64,000 nt of DNA, taken from assembly GCA_963761115.1 (NCBI GenBank), contig CAVXFS010000003.1, forward strand, positions 496,001 to 560,000. The letters are read 5' to 3'. The stretch is from CAVXFS01 sp963761115. Lineage in GTDB: Bacteria > Pseudomonadota > Gammaproteobacteria > Burkholderiales > Gallionellaceae. Position 1 is the first letter of the stretch. Every line of letters begins with the position of its first letter. The position numbers were made by a program, and so were the translations under genes. Below the pieces are notes generated by a model. The model searched no databases. It worked only from the letters and a program-made list of their open reading frames with translations, and had not been told where the DNA came from. Below are positions 54,097 to 63,679 of this stretch, in pieces.

Positions 54097-55542
54097 ATGC
54101 TAGCACAACTCACCCTTTCCCAGTCTTTGCCCGCTCGTCCGCTTGCCACGCATCTGCTGGTATTGCTGCCCAAGGCAGGGGCGCTGATCAAGGGTGTGCC
54201 GCAGGGCGATCTGCTTGCCAGCGTGCTCAAGCGACGCGGCATGAAAACCGCGGAGTTGGCGAAATCGCCGGTCACTGCCAATACCAGGGACGGCGCGCTG
54301 GTGACATGGGCGATGCTGGATTTTGCGAAAGACCCGTTTGCCCTGCAGACGCAGGTGCGCAAGGCATTGGCTTCGCTGCTTGAGGAAAATCCCAGCGGGT
54401 TGAGCGTTGTGGTGCTGGGCGATGAGGCACAACGCAAACGTGCCGCCGAACTGGCGGTATACGGTGCCTGGGTGAACGGCACGCCGTTGCCGCTGCACAA
54501 GAAAAAGGACACGCGCAAGGCGCTGAAAAAGATCGAGCTGTACGGGTATGCCGACAAAAAGGCGTTCGACAGCATCAAGGCCATGGCTGCGGGTAACCTG
54601 CTGTGCCGCGAGCTGACCGTGTTGCCGCCGAACGAACTCACGCCCGCCCTGTACCGTGCGCGCATCGAACAGCTTGCCCGGCAGAACGGTTGGCAGCATG
54701 AAGAATTCGACATGAACAAGCTGCGCCAGATGGGTGCCGGCGCCTTCGTCGCCGTGGCGCAAGGCAGCGATCCGGAAGATGCGGCCATCGTGCACCTGGC
54801 TTACCGCCATCCCGGCGCAACGCGGACCGTGGCGCTGGTCGGCAAGGGCATCTGCTTCGATACCGGCGGTCACAACCTCAAGCCTTCGCGTTATATGCAC
54901 AACATGCATGAGGACATGAATGGCTCCGCCGTTGCGCTGGGCATCCTGCTTGCCGCCTCACAGGTCAAATTGCCGGTCAACATCGATTGCTGGCTGGCAC
55001 TGGCGCAGAACCATATCGGCCCGAAGGCATACAAGCAGAACGACATCGTCAAGGCGCTCAACGGCACCAGCATCGAGATCATGCATACCGATGCCGAGGG
55101 GCGCATGGTGCTGGCCGACACGCTGACGCTGGCCGCGCGCGCAAAGCCATACCTGATGATGGACTTCGCCACCCTCACCGGCAGCATGGCGATGGCCCTG
55201 GGTGCGCGGTACAGCGGCGTGCTGGGCAACCGCGACGAACTGGTGCAACGCGCCGTAAAGGTCGGCCAGCAGAGTGGCGAACGCCTGTGCGCATTTCCCC
55301 TTGACGAGGATTACGAGGCGGCGCTGGATTCCAGGGTGGCCGATATCAAGCAATGCACGCTGGACGGCGAGGCTGATCACATTCTGGCCGGCCGTTTTCT
55401 CAAGCGCTTCGTGAACGAGATGCCCTGGCTGCATATCGACCTTTCTGCCAGCCGTTGCGAGGGCGGATTGGGTATCATTTCGACAGAGGTAACCGGCTTC
55501 GGAGTGGGGTGGGGACTGCAGATGCTGGAGGGTATCTCCTAG
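54097..55542 (+). CDS. Leucyl aminopeptidase family protein (M17)
   Basis: 481-residue cytosolic di-metal aminopeptidase. Metal and catalytic motifs are VGKGICFDTGGHNLKP, MHEDMNGSAVALG and MHTDAEGRMVLADTLTLA with the bicarbonate-binding Arg. The sequence differs from classical PepA (NTDAEGRL, FDSGG) and matches a proteobacterial M17 subgroup, so a narrower peptide substrate is possible. It is divergent from the kinase operon. Confidence 0.9.
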   Translation: MLAQLTLSQSLPARPLATHLLVLLPKAGALIKGVPQGDLLASVLKRRGMKTAELAKSPVTANTRDGALVTWAMLDFAKDPFALQTQVRKALASLLEENPSGLSVVVLGDEAQRKRAAELAVYGAWVNGTPLPLHKKKDTRKALKKIELYGYADKKAFDSIKAMAAGNLLCRELTVLPPNELTPALYRARIEQLARQNGWQHEEFDMNKLRQMGAGAFVAVAQGSDPEDAAIVHLAYRHPGATRTVALVGKGICFDTGGHNLKPSRYMHNMHEDMNGSAVALGILLAASQVKLPVNIDCWLALAQNHIGPKAYKQNDIVKALNGTSIEIMHTDAEGRMVLADTLTLAARAKPYLMMDFATLTGSMAMALGARYSGVLGNRDELVQRAVKVGQQSGERLCAFPLDEDYEAALDSRVADIKQCTLDGEADHILAGRFLKRFVNEMPWLHIDLSASRCEGGLGIISTEVTGFGVGWGLQMLEGIS

Positions 55543-55643
55543 GTCTGCTATCGACAGAACCGGCAATGGCCTCTAGAATAAAAAGAGGAAATCGAGCATT
55601 GTGCCTTTGCGCAGGAATTAATCGGATGACATGGGGGAGAAAG

Positions 55644-56120
55644 ATGCGATCGAGCAATCATATGAACTGGAGAATCAAACTGTGTGGTTTGGTATTGCTT
55701 CTGGCCGGATATCATATCGCGGTTGCCCAGATCAATGATCCCCCGCCGGTTCCGGTAACGCCCAGCTACGATTATGTGAGCTTCATAAACAAGTTTTCCG
55801 ATGCGCAGAAAGTAGATGCGTTCTATTTTATCCGGAATTTTCCCGAGTTCAAGGGAAAACTCATCATGGTTGATGCGAGATTCCGCAAGAAAATTTCCTA
55901 CAACATGTCATTTATAAAAATGTGGCGGAATTTCGGCAACCTGACCATGATCCTGACGGACATCCCTGCAGGGGAAACTTTTCCTGAAACGGATACATTT
56001 CTGGTGGTAGGCCAGATGACCGGTTACAAGAATGAGGTAGTTGATGGCGTATTGGAGTCCATGCCCATCATTAAATTCATGGGCAAGTATGTCTGCGTGG
56101 ACTTCAGGTGCAACCAGTGA
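55644..56120 (+). CDS. Exported hypothetical protein
   Basis: 158 residues from ATG 55644, chosen because GGGGGAG lies 7 nt upstream; ATG 55662 would leave the signal peptide alone (MNWRIKLCGLVLLLAGYHIAVAQ). The mature part begins with a Pro-rich segment, then an alpha/beta region (KVDAFYFIRNFPEFKGKLIMVDARFRKKISY, FPETDTFLVVGQMTGYKNEVVDG) with one Cys pair at the end (VCVDFRC). I do not recognise a family. No evident partner. Confidence 0.7.
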   Translation: MRSSNHMNWRIKLCGLVLLLAGYHIAVAQINDPPPVPVTPSYDYVSFINKFSDAQKVDAFYFIRNFPEFKGKLIMVDARFRKKISYNMSFIKMWRNFGNLTMILTDIPAGETFPETDTFLVVGQMTGYKNEVVDGVLESMPIIKFMGKYVCVDFRCNQ

Positions 56121-56213
56121 AGGCCGGACATTTGATCGAGCAGCGATAATGAATCGGGTGCATGGCCTGGTTGTCCAGCACACCACCCATATGCCACATC
56201 AGGCGGGGCGAAA

Positions 56214-57980
56214 CTAACGCCGCTTCTTCGGCGCCATCAAGTCGGTGATCGTCCCCTCCGCCATCTCGGCGGCAAAACATATCGTCTCGGAAAGCGTCGG
56301 ATGCGGATGGATGGACAGGCCGATGTCTTCCATGTCTGCGCCCATTTCCAGCGCCAGCACCGCCTCGGCGATCAGTTCGCCGGCGTTTACGCCGACGATG
56401 GACAGGCCGAGGATGCGGCGTGTGGCAGGGTCGAGCAAGATCTTTGTCGATCCTTCTTCGCGGCCGACGGAAAGGGCGCGACCGGATGCCGCCCACGGAA
56501 AACTGGCTTTCTCATAGGCGATGCCCTGTGCCTTGGCCTGGGTCTCGGTCAGTCCCATCCAGGCGATCTCCGGGTCGGTGTAAGCCACAGAAGGAATGGT
56601 CATCGGCTCAAAGAACGCCTTGTGACCGGCGATGACTTCCGCCGCAACTTTTCCCTCATGTGATGCCTTGTGCGCCAGCATCGGGTCGCCGACGATATCG
56701 CCGATGGCATGGATGTGCGGCACGTTGGTGCGCATCTGCTTGTCCACCGGGATGAAGCCGCGCTCGTTGACGATGATGCCGGCAGCCTCGGCGCTGATCT
56801 CGCGTCCATTCGGGCGCCGCCCGACGGCCATCAGCACGCGGTCGTACAGTTGCGGTTCCGGCGCCTGCTCGCCTTCGAACGTGACTTTCAGCCCCTTCTT
56901 CTGCGCCTCGATGCTGGTGACCTTGGTCTTCAGGTAGATCGCCTCGTAGCGCTTCGCGATGCGCGTGTGCAGCGGCTTGACCATGTCCTTGTCTGCGCCC
57001 GGCATCAGCTGGTCCATCAATTCGACCACGGTGATATTCGAGCCGAGCGCGTCATAAACGGTGGCCATCTCCAGGCCGATGATGCCGCCGCCGATGATCA
57101 GCAGGCGCTTCGGGATGTCCTGCAACGCCAGTGCGCCGGTGGAATCGATGATGCGCGGATCGTCATAGGGGAAGCCCGGGATGCGCGTCACGCTGGAACC
57201 CGCAGCGATAATGGCGTGGTCGAAGGTGATGACCTTCTCGCCTTCGGCCGTGCGCACCGCCAGGCTGTTGGGCGAAGTGAACTTTGCCGTGCCATGAACC
57301 ACCTGCACCTTGCGTTGTTTGGCGAGCGCGCCGAGGCCGCCGGTCAATTTGCCGACGACGCTTTCCTTCCATGCGCGGATCTGGTCGATGTCGATCTTTG
57401 GCTTGTCGAAGCTCACGCCGTGATGCGATACCTCTTCCGCCTCGGCGATGACCCTGGCCACATGCAACAAAGCCTTGGACGGGATGCAGCCGACGTTCAG
57501 GCAGACGCCGCCGAGGGCGGCGTATTTCTCGATCAGCAACACTTGCTTGCCAAGGTCTGCGGCGCGGAATGCTGCGGTGTATCCGCCGGGGCCGGCTCCC
57601 AGCACAACCACTTCCGCGTGGATGTCGCCTTTGGCTACCGCAGCGGCCGCGACCGGCGCTGTCGGCGTGGTGGCCACAGGTGCAGCAGCAGGTGCGGATT
57701 TCTTCGGGGCAGCGGCTGGCGCCGGGGCCGCATCCGCAGCGCTGGTTTCCAGCATCAGGATCAAACTGCCGCTACTGACCTTGTCGCCGACTTTGACTTT
57801 CATTTCCTTCACCACCCCCGCTGCAGGCGCAGGCACATCCATGGTCGCCTTGTCGGTTTCCAGCGTGATCAGGGATTGCTCCGGCTCAACCGTGTCCCCT
57901 GGCTTGACCATGATCTCGATGATGGGGACATCCTTGAAATCGCCGATGTCCGGCACTTTTATTTCGATGCGTTGGCTCAT
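56214..57980 (-). CDS. lpdA: Dihydrolipoyl dehydrogenase with N-terminal lipoyl domain
   Basis: 588 residues. A lipoyl domain occupies residues 1-80 with the lipoylated Lys44 (ETDKATMDV), then an Ala/Pro linker, then the FAD/NAD flavoprotein. The redox disulfide is Cys160/Cys165 (GGVCLNVGCIPSK), and the C-terminal His-Glu pair is in SIHPHPTLSE. It is the E3 subunit of pyruvate dehydrogenase; the added lipoyl domain is typical of betaproteobacterial and Neisseria enzymes. Unusually, aceE and aceF are not adjacent. proA lies upstream on the same strand. Confidence 0.96.
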   Translation of the reverse strand: MSQRIEIKVPDIGDFKDVPIIEIMVKPGDTVEPEQSLITLETDKATMDVPAPAAGVVKEMKVKVGDKVSSGSLILMLETSAADAAPAPAAAPKKSAPAAAPVATTPTAPVAAAAVAKGDIHAEVVVLGAGPGGYTAAFRAADLGKQVLLIEKYAALGGVCLNVGCIPSKALLHVARVIAEAEEVSHHGVSFDKPKIDIDQIRAWKESVVGKLTGGLGALAKQRKVQVVHGTAKFTSPNSLAVRTAEGEKVITFDHAIIAAGSSVTRIPGFPYDDPRIIDSTGALALQDIPKRLLIIGGGIIGLEMATVYDALGSNITVVELMDQLMPGADKDMVKPLHTRIAKRYEAIYLKTKVTSIEAQKKGLKVTFEGEQAPEPQLYDRVLMAVGRRPNGREISAEAAGIIVNERGFIPVDKQMRTNVPHIHAIGDIVGDPMLAHKASHEGKVAAEVIAGHKAFFEPMTIPSVAYTDPEIAWMGLTETQAKAQGIAYEKASFPWAASGRALSVGREEGSTKILLDPATRRILGLSIVGVNAGELIAEAVLALEMGADMEDIGLSIHPHPTLSETICFAAEMAEGTITDLMAPKKRR

Positions 57981-58017
57981 GTTCGTTCTTTCCCGGTGAT
58001 TCAGATGGATCGGTGGC

Positions 58018-59277
58018 TCAGGTCCTGACCTGCCCGTTACCCAGCACGACGAATTTCTGCGAGGTCAGGCCTTCCAGCCCGACCGGGCCGCGCGCGTGGA
58101 TCTTGTCGGTCGATATCCCGATCTCCGCGCCGAGGCCGTATTCGAAGCCGTCGGCAAACCGGGTCGAGGCGTTCACCATCACGCTGCTCGAATCCACCTC
58201 GCGCAGGAAACGCATCGCCCTGGTGTAATTTTCCGTCACGATGCTGTCGGTGTGTTGCGAGCCATAGGTGCCGATATGCGCGATCGCTGCATCGATATCG
58301 GCAACCACGCGCACCGCCAGTATCGGCGCCAGGTATTCGGTATACCAGTCTTCCTCGGTCGCAGTCTTCATCTGCGTGACGATGGCGCGCGCCGCATCAT
58401 CGCCGCGCAGTTCCACCCCCTTGTCGAGATAGATCCTGCACAGCGGCGGCAATACTTTCGCCGCGATGCCTTGCGCGACCAGCAAGGTCTCCATCGCATT
58501 GCATACGCCGTAGCGGTGCGTCTTGGCGTTATCCGCGATGCGGATCGCCTTGTCCAGGTCGGCCTCATCGTCGATGTAGACGTGACACACCCCATGCAGG
58601 TGCTTGATCACCGGGATGCGCGCCTCGTTCGAGACGCGCTCGATCAGGCCCTTGCCGCCGCGCGGCACGATCACGTCGACGAACTCCTTCATGGTGAGCA
58701 GTTCGCTGACCGCGGCACGGTCGGTGGTGGTGATGACCTGCACCGCGGTCTCCGGCAGGCCGGCGACCTTCAGTCCCTGCTGCACGCAAGCCGCGATCGC
58801 CTGGTTGGAATGGATCGCTTCCGAGCCGCCGCGCAGGATCGCCGCATTGCCGGATTTCAGGCACAGGCCGGCCGCGTCGGCGGTGACGTTGGGACGGGAT
58901 TCGTAGATGATGCCGATGACGCCAAGGGGCACGCGCATCTTGCCGACCTGGATGCCGGTCGGGCGATATTTCAGGTCGCTGATCTCGCCGATCAGGTCCG
59001 GCAGTTGCGCGATCTGGTGCAATCCTTCGACCATGCCGGCGATGGTCTTTTCGGTCAGCGTCAGCCGGTCTATCGAAGCGGCATCCAGGCCATGCGATTT
59101 CGCGGCCGTTACGTCCCTGGCATTTTCGGCGATCAGCTGCGCGGAGTTGTCCGTGATCGCGCCGGCGATCGCTTCCAGCGCGCGGTTCTTGGCGGCGGTG
59201 TCGGCCAGCGCCATATGGCGCGAAGCCGCGCGTGCCTGCCGTCCGACCTGCTGCATGTATGCCTTGATATCTTTCAT
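58018..59277 (-). CDS. proA: Gamma-glutamyl phosphate reductase
   Basis: 419 residues. NADPH-dependent second step of proline synthesis, giving glutamate semialdehyde. Aldehyde dehydrogenase-fold signatures include PLGVIGIIYESRPNVTADAAGLCLKSGNAAILRGGSEA and the catalytic Cys segment THRYGVCNAMETLLV. Length equals the family norm (417). A strong hairpin lies 22 bp upstream, and lpdA follows 37 bp after the stop. Confidence 0.97.
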   Translation of the reverse strand: MKDIKAYMQQVGRQARAASRHMALADTAAKNRALEAIAGAITDNSAQLIAENARDVTAAKSHGLDAASIDRLTLTEKTIAGMVEGLHQIAQLPDLIGEISDLKYRPTGIQVGKMRVPLGVIGIIYESRPNVTADAAGLCLKSGNAAILRGGSEAIHSNQAIAACVQQGLKVAGLPETAVQVITTTDRAAVSELLTMKEFVDVIVPRGGKGLIERVSNEARIPVIKHLHGVCHVYIDDEADLDKAIRIADNAKTHRYGVCNAMETLLVAQGIAAKVLPPLCRIYLDKGVELRGDDAARAIVTQMKTATEEDWYTEYLAPILAVRVVADIDAAIAHIGTYGSQHTDSIVTENYTRAMRFLREVDSSSVMVNASTRFADGFEYGLGAEIGISTDKIHARGPVGLEGLTSQKFVVLGNGQVRT

Positions 59278-59298
59278 GATGTCTGTACGAATTAAGAA

Positions 59299-59349
59299 AA
59301 CCAGTCACGTATTTTACCACTCCGCTTGCGGTAAAATGCGTGACTGGTT
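59299..59349 (-). promoter_or_regulatory. 20-bp hairpin upstream of proA
   Basis: Arms AACCAGTCACGTATTTTACC and its near-exact complement (one G:T pair) flank an 11-nt loop just before the proA start. There is no T-run on either side, so termination is not obvious. It could act as an operator, an mRNA-stability stem or a repeat. Confidence 0.45.
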
Positions 59350-59420
59350 CGATTAGGCAACTCCTCAAATTAGTCAGTGTACTTCGAGAGGTTAGACCTT
59401 TCCGTGGGTTAGATAATATT

Positions 59421-59517
59421 CCCTCCCCCTTGCAGGGGGAGGGTTAGGGTGGGGGTAGAGACTTCGCATCGCCACCGTCCTACCCCCATCCCAGCCTTCC
59501 CCCTGCAAGGGGGAAGG
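59421..59517. repeat. Inverted repeat with 38-bp arms upstream of trpC
   Basis: Arms 59421-59458 and 59480-59517 are inverted copies with about five mismatches, each starting with a C-rich/TGCA/G-rich palindrome and ending GGGGGTAG. This G/C-tract palindrome type is widespread between genes in proteobacteria. It forms most of the proA-trpC intergenic region and could fold in mRNA. Confidence 0.7.
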
Positions 59518-59565
59518 AGCAAACCCCTTGTAGAAGGGATCGTACCCATTTTATTGAGCAACGAC

Positions 59566-60354
59566 ATGTCCGACATACTTAAATCAATTCTTGCAGTCAA
59601 GGTACAGGAAGTGGCTGCCGCAAAAACTGCCTTGCCGCTGGCGCAAGTCCGCACCCTGGCCCAGCGATCCGCGCCGACCCGTGACTTTGTCGGTGCGATC
59701 CGCAACCGCATCGCGGCGGGGCAACCGGCGGTGATCGCCGAGATCAAGAAGGCCAGCCCGAGCAAGGGCGTACTGCGCGCGGATTTCCAGCCGGCACGGA
59801 TCGCTGCGAGTTACGCCAGCCACGGTGCGGCCTGCCTGTCGGTGTTGACCGATGAACAATTCTTCCAGGGCAGCGCAGCCTATCTGGGCCAGGCGCGTGC
59901 AGCATGCACCTTGCCGGTGCTGCGCAAGGACTTCATGATCGATGCTTACCAGGTCTACCAGGCGCGGGCCATGGGCGCGGATGCCATCCTGCTGATCGTT
60001 GCCGCGCTCGACCTGGCACAGATGCAGGAATTCGAGGCGCTGGCGCAAAGCCTGGGCATGGCGGTGCTGGTGGAAGTGCATGATGGTGACGAGCTTGAAG
60101 TGGCGCTGCGACTCGATACGCCGCTGGTCGGCATCAACAACCGCAACCTGAGAACCTTCGAGACGAGTCTTGCAACCACGCTGGACCTGCTGTCGCGCAT
60201 CCCGCCCGGGCGGATCGTGGTGACCGAGAGCGGCATACTCGAGGTTGAAGATGTCGCACTGATGCGCGCCCATGCCGTGCAGTCGTTTCTGGTCGGCGAG
60301 GCATTCATGCGTGCAGCCGATCCCGGCGCGGCGCTGGAACGCCTGTTTAGCTGA
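59566..60354 (+). CDS. trpC: Indole-3-glycerol phosphate synthase
   Basis: 262-residue TIM barrel of tryptophan synthesis. The start at 59566 (MSDILKSILAVKVQEV) matches the family; the frame upstream runs through the inverted repeat. Catalytic Lys and Glu residues are in VIAEIKKASPSKGVL, VLRKDFMIDAYQVY and VVTESGI, and the substrate-binding GINNRNLRTFE is intact. Monofunctional (no TrpF). trpD/trpG, commonly upstream, are absent here. Confidence 0.96.
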   Translation: MSDILKSILAVKVQEVAAAKTALPLAQVRTLAQRSAPTRDFVGAIRNRIAAGQPAVIAEIKKASPSKGVLRADFQPARIAASYASHGAACLSVLTDEQFFQGSAAYLGQARAACTLPVLRKDFMIDAYQVYQARAMGADAILLIVAALDLAQMQEFEALAQSLGMAVLVEVHDGDELEVALRLDTPLVGINNRNLRTFETSLATTLDLLSRIPPGRIVVTESGILEVEDVALMRAHAVQSFLVGEAFMRAADPGAALERLFS

Positions 60355-60379
60355 ACAATTCGCTGTTTCATGGACAAAA

Positions 60380-60405
60380 AAACGGGCACCCGAAGGTGCC
60401 CGTTT
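60380..60405 (-). terminator. Rho-independent terminator of the porin gene (bidirectional)
   Basis: Stem AAACGGGCACC / GGTGCCCGTTT with a CGAA tetraloop, followed on the minus strand by seven T residues. It also lies 25 bp beyond trpC and can serve that gene. Confidence 0.88.
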
Positions 60406-60438
60406 GTGCTTCCAATTCCCTTGAACAGGGAAAGACTA

Positions 60439-61545
60439 TTAGAAGTTGTGCTTCATGCCGATAGAGAAGGCATGTGGATCGGAGTCAGACGTGAACGGGG
60501 AAACACCGGCAGTGATGCCATCGTAGCCGCCCATGCCGTACGACGCCTTCGCCTTGTTGCTGAGCTGTGTATACAAAGCATAGACAGTGGTGTTCTTGCT
60601 CAGACCGTGGTCATAGCCCACGGAGATTTGCGAGGCACCGGTGTCGTTACAGCCGCAACCCAAGCCGCCAATATCATTGGCGCGAGTGTAAGCCAACTTC
60701 ACAGCATCGCTGCTGCTGACATTGAACTTGCCGGCCAGATACCAGTCTGCCTGGTCATTGGAGCCAGCAGCCTGATCCCAGGTGCGCTTTTCATAGCTCA
60801 GGTTTACCTGGAACGCATCCATGGTATAGCTGCCACCCAAGGTCCAGGCGGTCAGCTTGTCATTCACCGAAAGCGGGCCAACCAGCGCAGGGATACTGGA
60901 TACGCCGAGCAAACCCGAGCCAACGGAACCAACTGTCACGCTTTGGTAGGCAAGGAATGCGTTGAGCGGTCCGGCGCCGTACGTGCCAGACAGCGAATAG
61001 CCGGAACCCTTGACTTGAGTACCAGTCGTCACATTTTCTGCGCCAGCAATGATAGCTGCAGCCACGCTGAAGCCGCCCATGTTAGGGCTCATGTAAGCAA
61101 CCGTATTGGGTGCAGTGCCGAATTGATTGGTGCCGTCAAACGGACCAGTCAGGCTGCGGTTGTCAGCGATCGTGTCTGCGAACAGATCCAGGCCACGGGT
61201 TGCGCTCTTGTATGGAGTAGCCGGGTTGCCCATGATCAGGGTACCCCAGTCTGCGCCGCTCAGGCCAGCGTAAGTGCTATTCCAGGCCCAACCACCGAAA
61301 CCAGCATCAATAGCAATCATGGATTCGACTTGAAAGATTGCGGAAGTGCCGCCGCCCAGGTCTTCGGAGCCCTTGAAGCCGATGGAAGAGGAATTGCTGG
61401 AAATCTGGTTGGCAGAAATGCCGCCGCTTCCACTATTTACCGCGTCGTAAGAAACGTTGGCAGTACCGTAAACGGTGGTTTCAGCCATTGCTACCGGAGC
61501 TGCGAAAACGCCTGCAACTGCCAAGGCTATTAAACTCTTTTTCAT
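60439..61545 (-). CDS. Gram-negative trimeric porin
   Basis: 368 residues. Signal peptide (MKKSLIALAVAGVFAAPVAMA), start of mature protein ETTVYGTANVSYDAV as in Neisseria/Burkholderia porins, repeated amphipathic strands, and a C-terminal aromatic (SIGMKHNF) for Bam recognition. A strong AGGAGAATT site precedes the ATG. A general diffusion porin; selectivity unknown. It has its own terminator and is separated from the algR gene by 277 bp, which contain a GC-rich imperfect hairpin near 61707-61738 and no gene. Confidence 0.92.
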   Translation of the reverse strand: MKKSLIALAVAGVFAAPVAMAETTVYGTANVSYDAVNSGSGGISANQISSNSSSIGFKGSEDLGGGTSAIFQVESMIAIDAGFGGWAWNSTYAGLSGADWGTLIMGNPATPYKSATRGLDLFADTIADNRSLTGPFDGTNQFGTAPNTVAYMSPNMGGFSVAAAIIAGAENVTTGTQVKGSGYSLSGTYGAGPLNAFLAYQSVTVGSVGSGLLGVSSIPALVGPLSVNDKLTAWTLGGSYTMDAFQVNLSYEKRTWDQAAGSNDQADWYLAGKFNVSSSDAVKLAYTRANDIGGLGCGCNDTGASQISVGYDHGLSKNTTVYALYTQLSNKAKASYGMGGYDGITAGVSPFTSDSDPHAFSIGMKHNF

Positions 61546-61822
61546 TCAAATTCTCCTAAGAATTGTTGAAACAATAAATCGGGTCTCCCCAGACAACCCC
61601 TCAAGCCACAATGGGACATGCGAGAAGGCTGCGCGCATTCTCTCAGAGCAGTAATCATGGACGCAAGGAACTCAGACCGGTTTGTTGCATTAATACAACA
61701 AGCAATGGCGGGCCGTTCCGGCAACGGCCCCGCCCGCTACGCCGGTCGGGGCCGCAGATTTATATATTTCATGTTGTTTTATAATGATAAATCAGCTCAG
61801 CCTGAAGGCCGGGTGGCAGGCC

Positions 61823-62596
61823 TTAACTGATCTCTTTAACGATATATTGCTGCCTGCGGCTGATCGGCAACATTTCATCCAACCCCTTGATTTTGGCTGC
61901 CCAGTGCGATTCGCCGCCTTCATCGTCCATGACTTTTTCAAATCCCTCGATCTCGTCCCGGGCCACCAGGCAATTGCGGTGGATGCGGATGAAGCGCGCC
62001 GCGAACTCCTTTTCCAGGGCAGTGAGCGGTTCATCGATCAAAAACTCGCGCTCCAGCGTACGCACCGTGACGTACTTCAGTTCGGCACGCAAATACAGGA
62101 TGGTTTCGACGGGAATCAGGAAAATCCTGCCTCTTTCATGGATCGACAGGTTCTTGCGCGCTTCGGGTGTGAGTTCCAGCAATTCCTCGGTGCGCAGGGG
62201 CACCCTGTCCCTGGCGTGGGTCAGGGCATCGAACAGGCGCCCCAGACGGATAGGCTTTAACAGGTAATCGATCGCGTGCACTTCGAACGCCTTGATGGCG
62301 TAAGCATCGTAGGCGGTGGTAAAGATGATGGCCGGCGGCTTGGGCAGCTTGGTCAGATGCCGGGCCAGTTCGATGCCGTCCATTTGCGGCATGCGGATGT
62401 CCATCAGCATGACGTCGACGTGGATGACCTCGATCTCGGCCAGCTTGTCCAGCGCTTCATGGCCGCTGCCCGCTTCTCCCACGATCTCCAGCGGCAGTTG
62501 CCCGGAACAATCGGCCAGCAATTCCTTGAGGCGGTTGCGTGCGGGAATCTCGTCATCCACGATGAATACAGTCAGGGGAAGTTCAAAGATGCTCAT
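61823..62596 (-). CDS. algR: LytTR-type response regulator (AlgR-like)
   Basis: 257 residues. Receiver domain with VFIVDDEIPARNRL and phospho-Asp66 (VMLMDIRMPQMDG), then a LytTR DNA-binding domain (HERGRIFLIPVETILYLRAELKYVTVRTLEREFLID). The gene overlaps its kinase gene by ATGA, and the kinase is divergent from argH, the same order as algR/fimS/argH in Pseudomonas. Targets there include type IV pilus genes; the same role here is inference. hemC, next in Pseudomonas, is replaced by a porin. Confidence 0.9.
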   Translation of the reverse strand: MSIFELPLTVFIVDDEIPARNRLKELLADCSGQLPLEIVGEAGSGHEALDKLAEIEVIHVDVMLMDIRMPQMDGIELARHLTKLPKPPAIIFTTAYDAYAIKAFEVHAIDYLLKPIRLGRLFDALTHARDRVPLRTEELLELTPEARKNLSIHERGRIFLIPVETILYLRAELKYVTVRTLEREFLIDEPLTALEKEFAARFIRIHRNCLVARDEIEGFEKVMDDEGGESHWAAKIKGLDEMLPISRRQQYIVKEIS

Positions 62597-63639
62597 CGAG
62601 TTTCTCCATCAGCCGGGGTGGCCTTAATATACGGCAACACGATATGCACTTCATAGGTATTCGGGCCGTCACTCACGTTATATTGCGCTTCGATGTCAAA
62701 TTGCAGGGCCAGACGCTCGCGGATGTTGGCCAGCGCCATCTTGTTTCCGGATTTGCTTCTGCCATGTTCATGCCGCGGGTTGCGCATCTCGAGATGCAGT
62801 TCATGCTTGCTCCGGTACAGTTTGATCTCGATATTGCCGCCTCGCAGCGAAGGCTCGATGCCGTGATATACGGCATTTTCCAGTAACGGCTGAACTATCA
62901 GCGGCGGTATCAAGGCGTCGGAGCAGGCCTGTTCAATTTGCCAGTCGATCTGCAGACGGTGCCCGAGCCGCAATTGTTCCAGCGCCAGATACTGGTGTGC
63001 AAGCGATATTTCATGTTGTAACGGTACCAGGTCGGTATTCTGGGACATGGCCATGCGGAACAGGTCGGACATGTCCTCGAGCGCGCTTTCCGCGCGTTTC
63101 GGATCGGAGCGGATGATTCCCAGCACCGCATTGATGGTGTTGAACAGGAAGTGCGGACGTATCCGCGCCTGCAAGGCTTGCAGACGCGCTTCATGCAGAG
63201 CGGGAGAAAGCGCAGTCGTGCGAATGCGGAAATAGGCGAGCAGTAATCCGGCGGCGGTGACGGCAAACAGGATATGGCGCGATAGATTGAATGCGGCCGA
63301 TTCCTCCAGTGATTTGTCCAGCGGACCTTCAAGGCCATAGATGATGAGCGTGGCCAGGATCACCAGCAGCGTTACCGCCGCATTTCCATACCAATAGGGC
63401 AGGCGCGATAACAGGGTGCCGAATGTGATCAGCAGCAACAAACTCACCAGCAATGCCGGCTGCAGCAAAGTGGAGATATCCAGTATCCGTTGCAGAATTT
63501 CCCGCCACGAAGATGCTTCCGCCAGCGCCACCATGAACGCCATGCCATTCACCGCCAGCACGATGCGCAAGACAACGCCGAGGCTGCGAAAATTCGGTAA
63601 TGCATGGAGCCCGCGGTTTTGATTTATACTCTGCGTCAT
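62593..63639 (-). CDS. algZ: LytS/AlgZ-family membrane sensor histidine kinase
   Basis: 348 residues from ATG 63639 (AGGGTAATAAA upstream). Several transmembrane helices in the first 150 residues (VVLRIVLAVNGMAFMVALA, LLVSLLLLITFGTLL) precede a His_kinase domain with the H box LQARIRPHFLFNTINAVLGII and the N box PLLENAVYHGIEPSLRGG. It has no classical CA G2 box, as is usual in this family. It phosphorylates the overlapping AlgR-like regulator. Confidence 0.9.
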   Translation of the reverse strand: MTQSINQNRGLHALPNFRSLGVVLRIVLAVNGMAFMVALAEASSWREILQRILDISTLLQPALLVSLLLLITFGTLLSRLPYWYGNAAVTLLVILATLIIYGLEGPLDKSLEESAAFNLSRHILFAVTAAGLLLAYFRIRTTALSPALHEARLQALQARIRPHFLFNTINAVLGIIRSDPKRAESALEDMSDLFRMAMSQNTDLVPLQHEISLAHQYLALEQLRLGHRLQIDWQIEQACSDALIPPLIVQPLLENAVYHGIEPSLRGGNIEIKLYRSKHELHLEMRNPRHEHGRSKSGNKMALANIRERLALQFDIEAQYNVSDGPNTYEVHIVLPYIKATPADGETR

Positions 63640-63679
63640 TTTATTACCCTTGTTTGCCGTACATTCTGGACAAGAGACG

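Noticed and set aside
56670..58028. 452-residue plus-strand ORF opposite lpdA
   Set aside because: Antisense shadow of a fully recognised dihydrolipoyl dehydrogenase.
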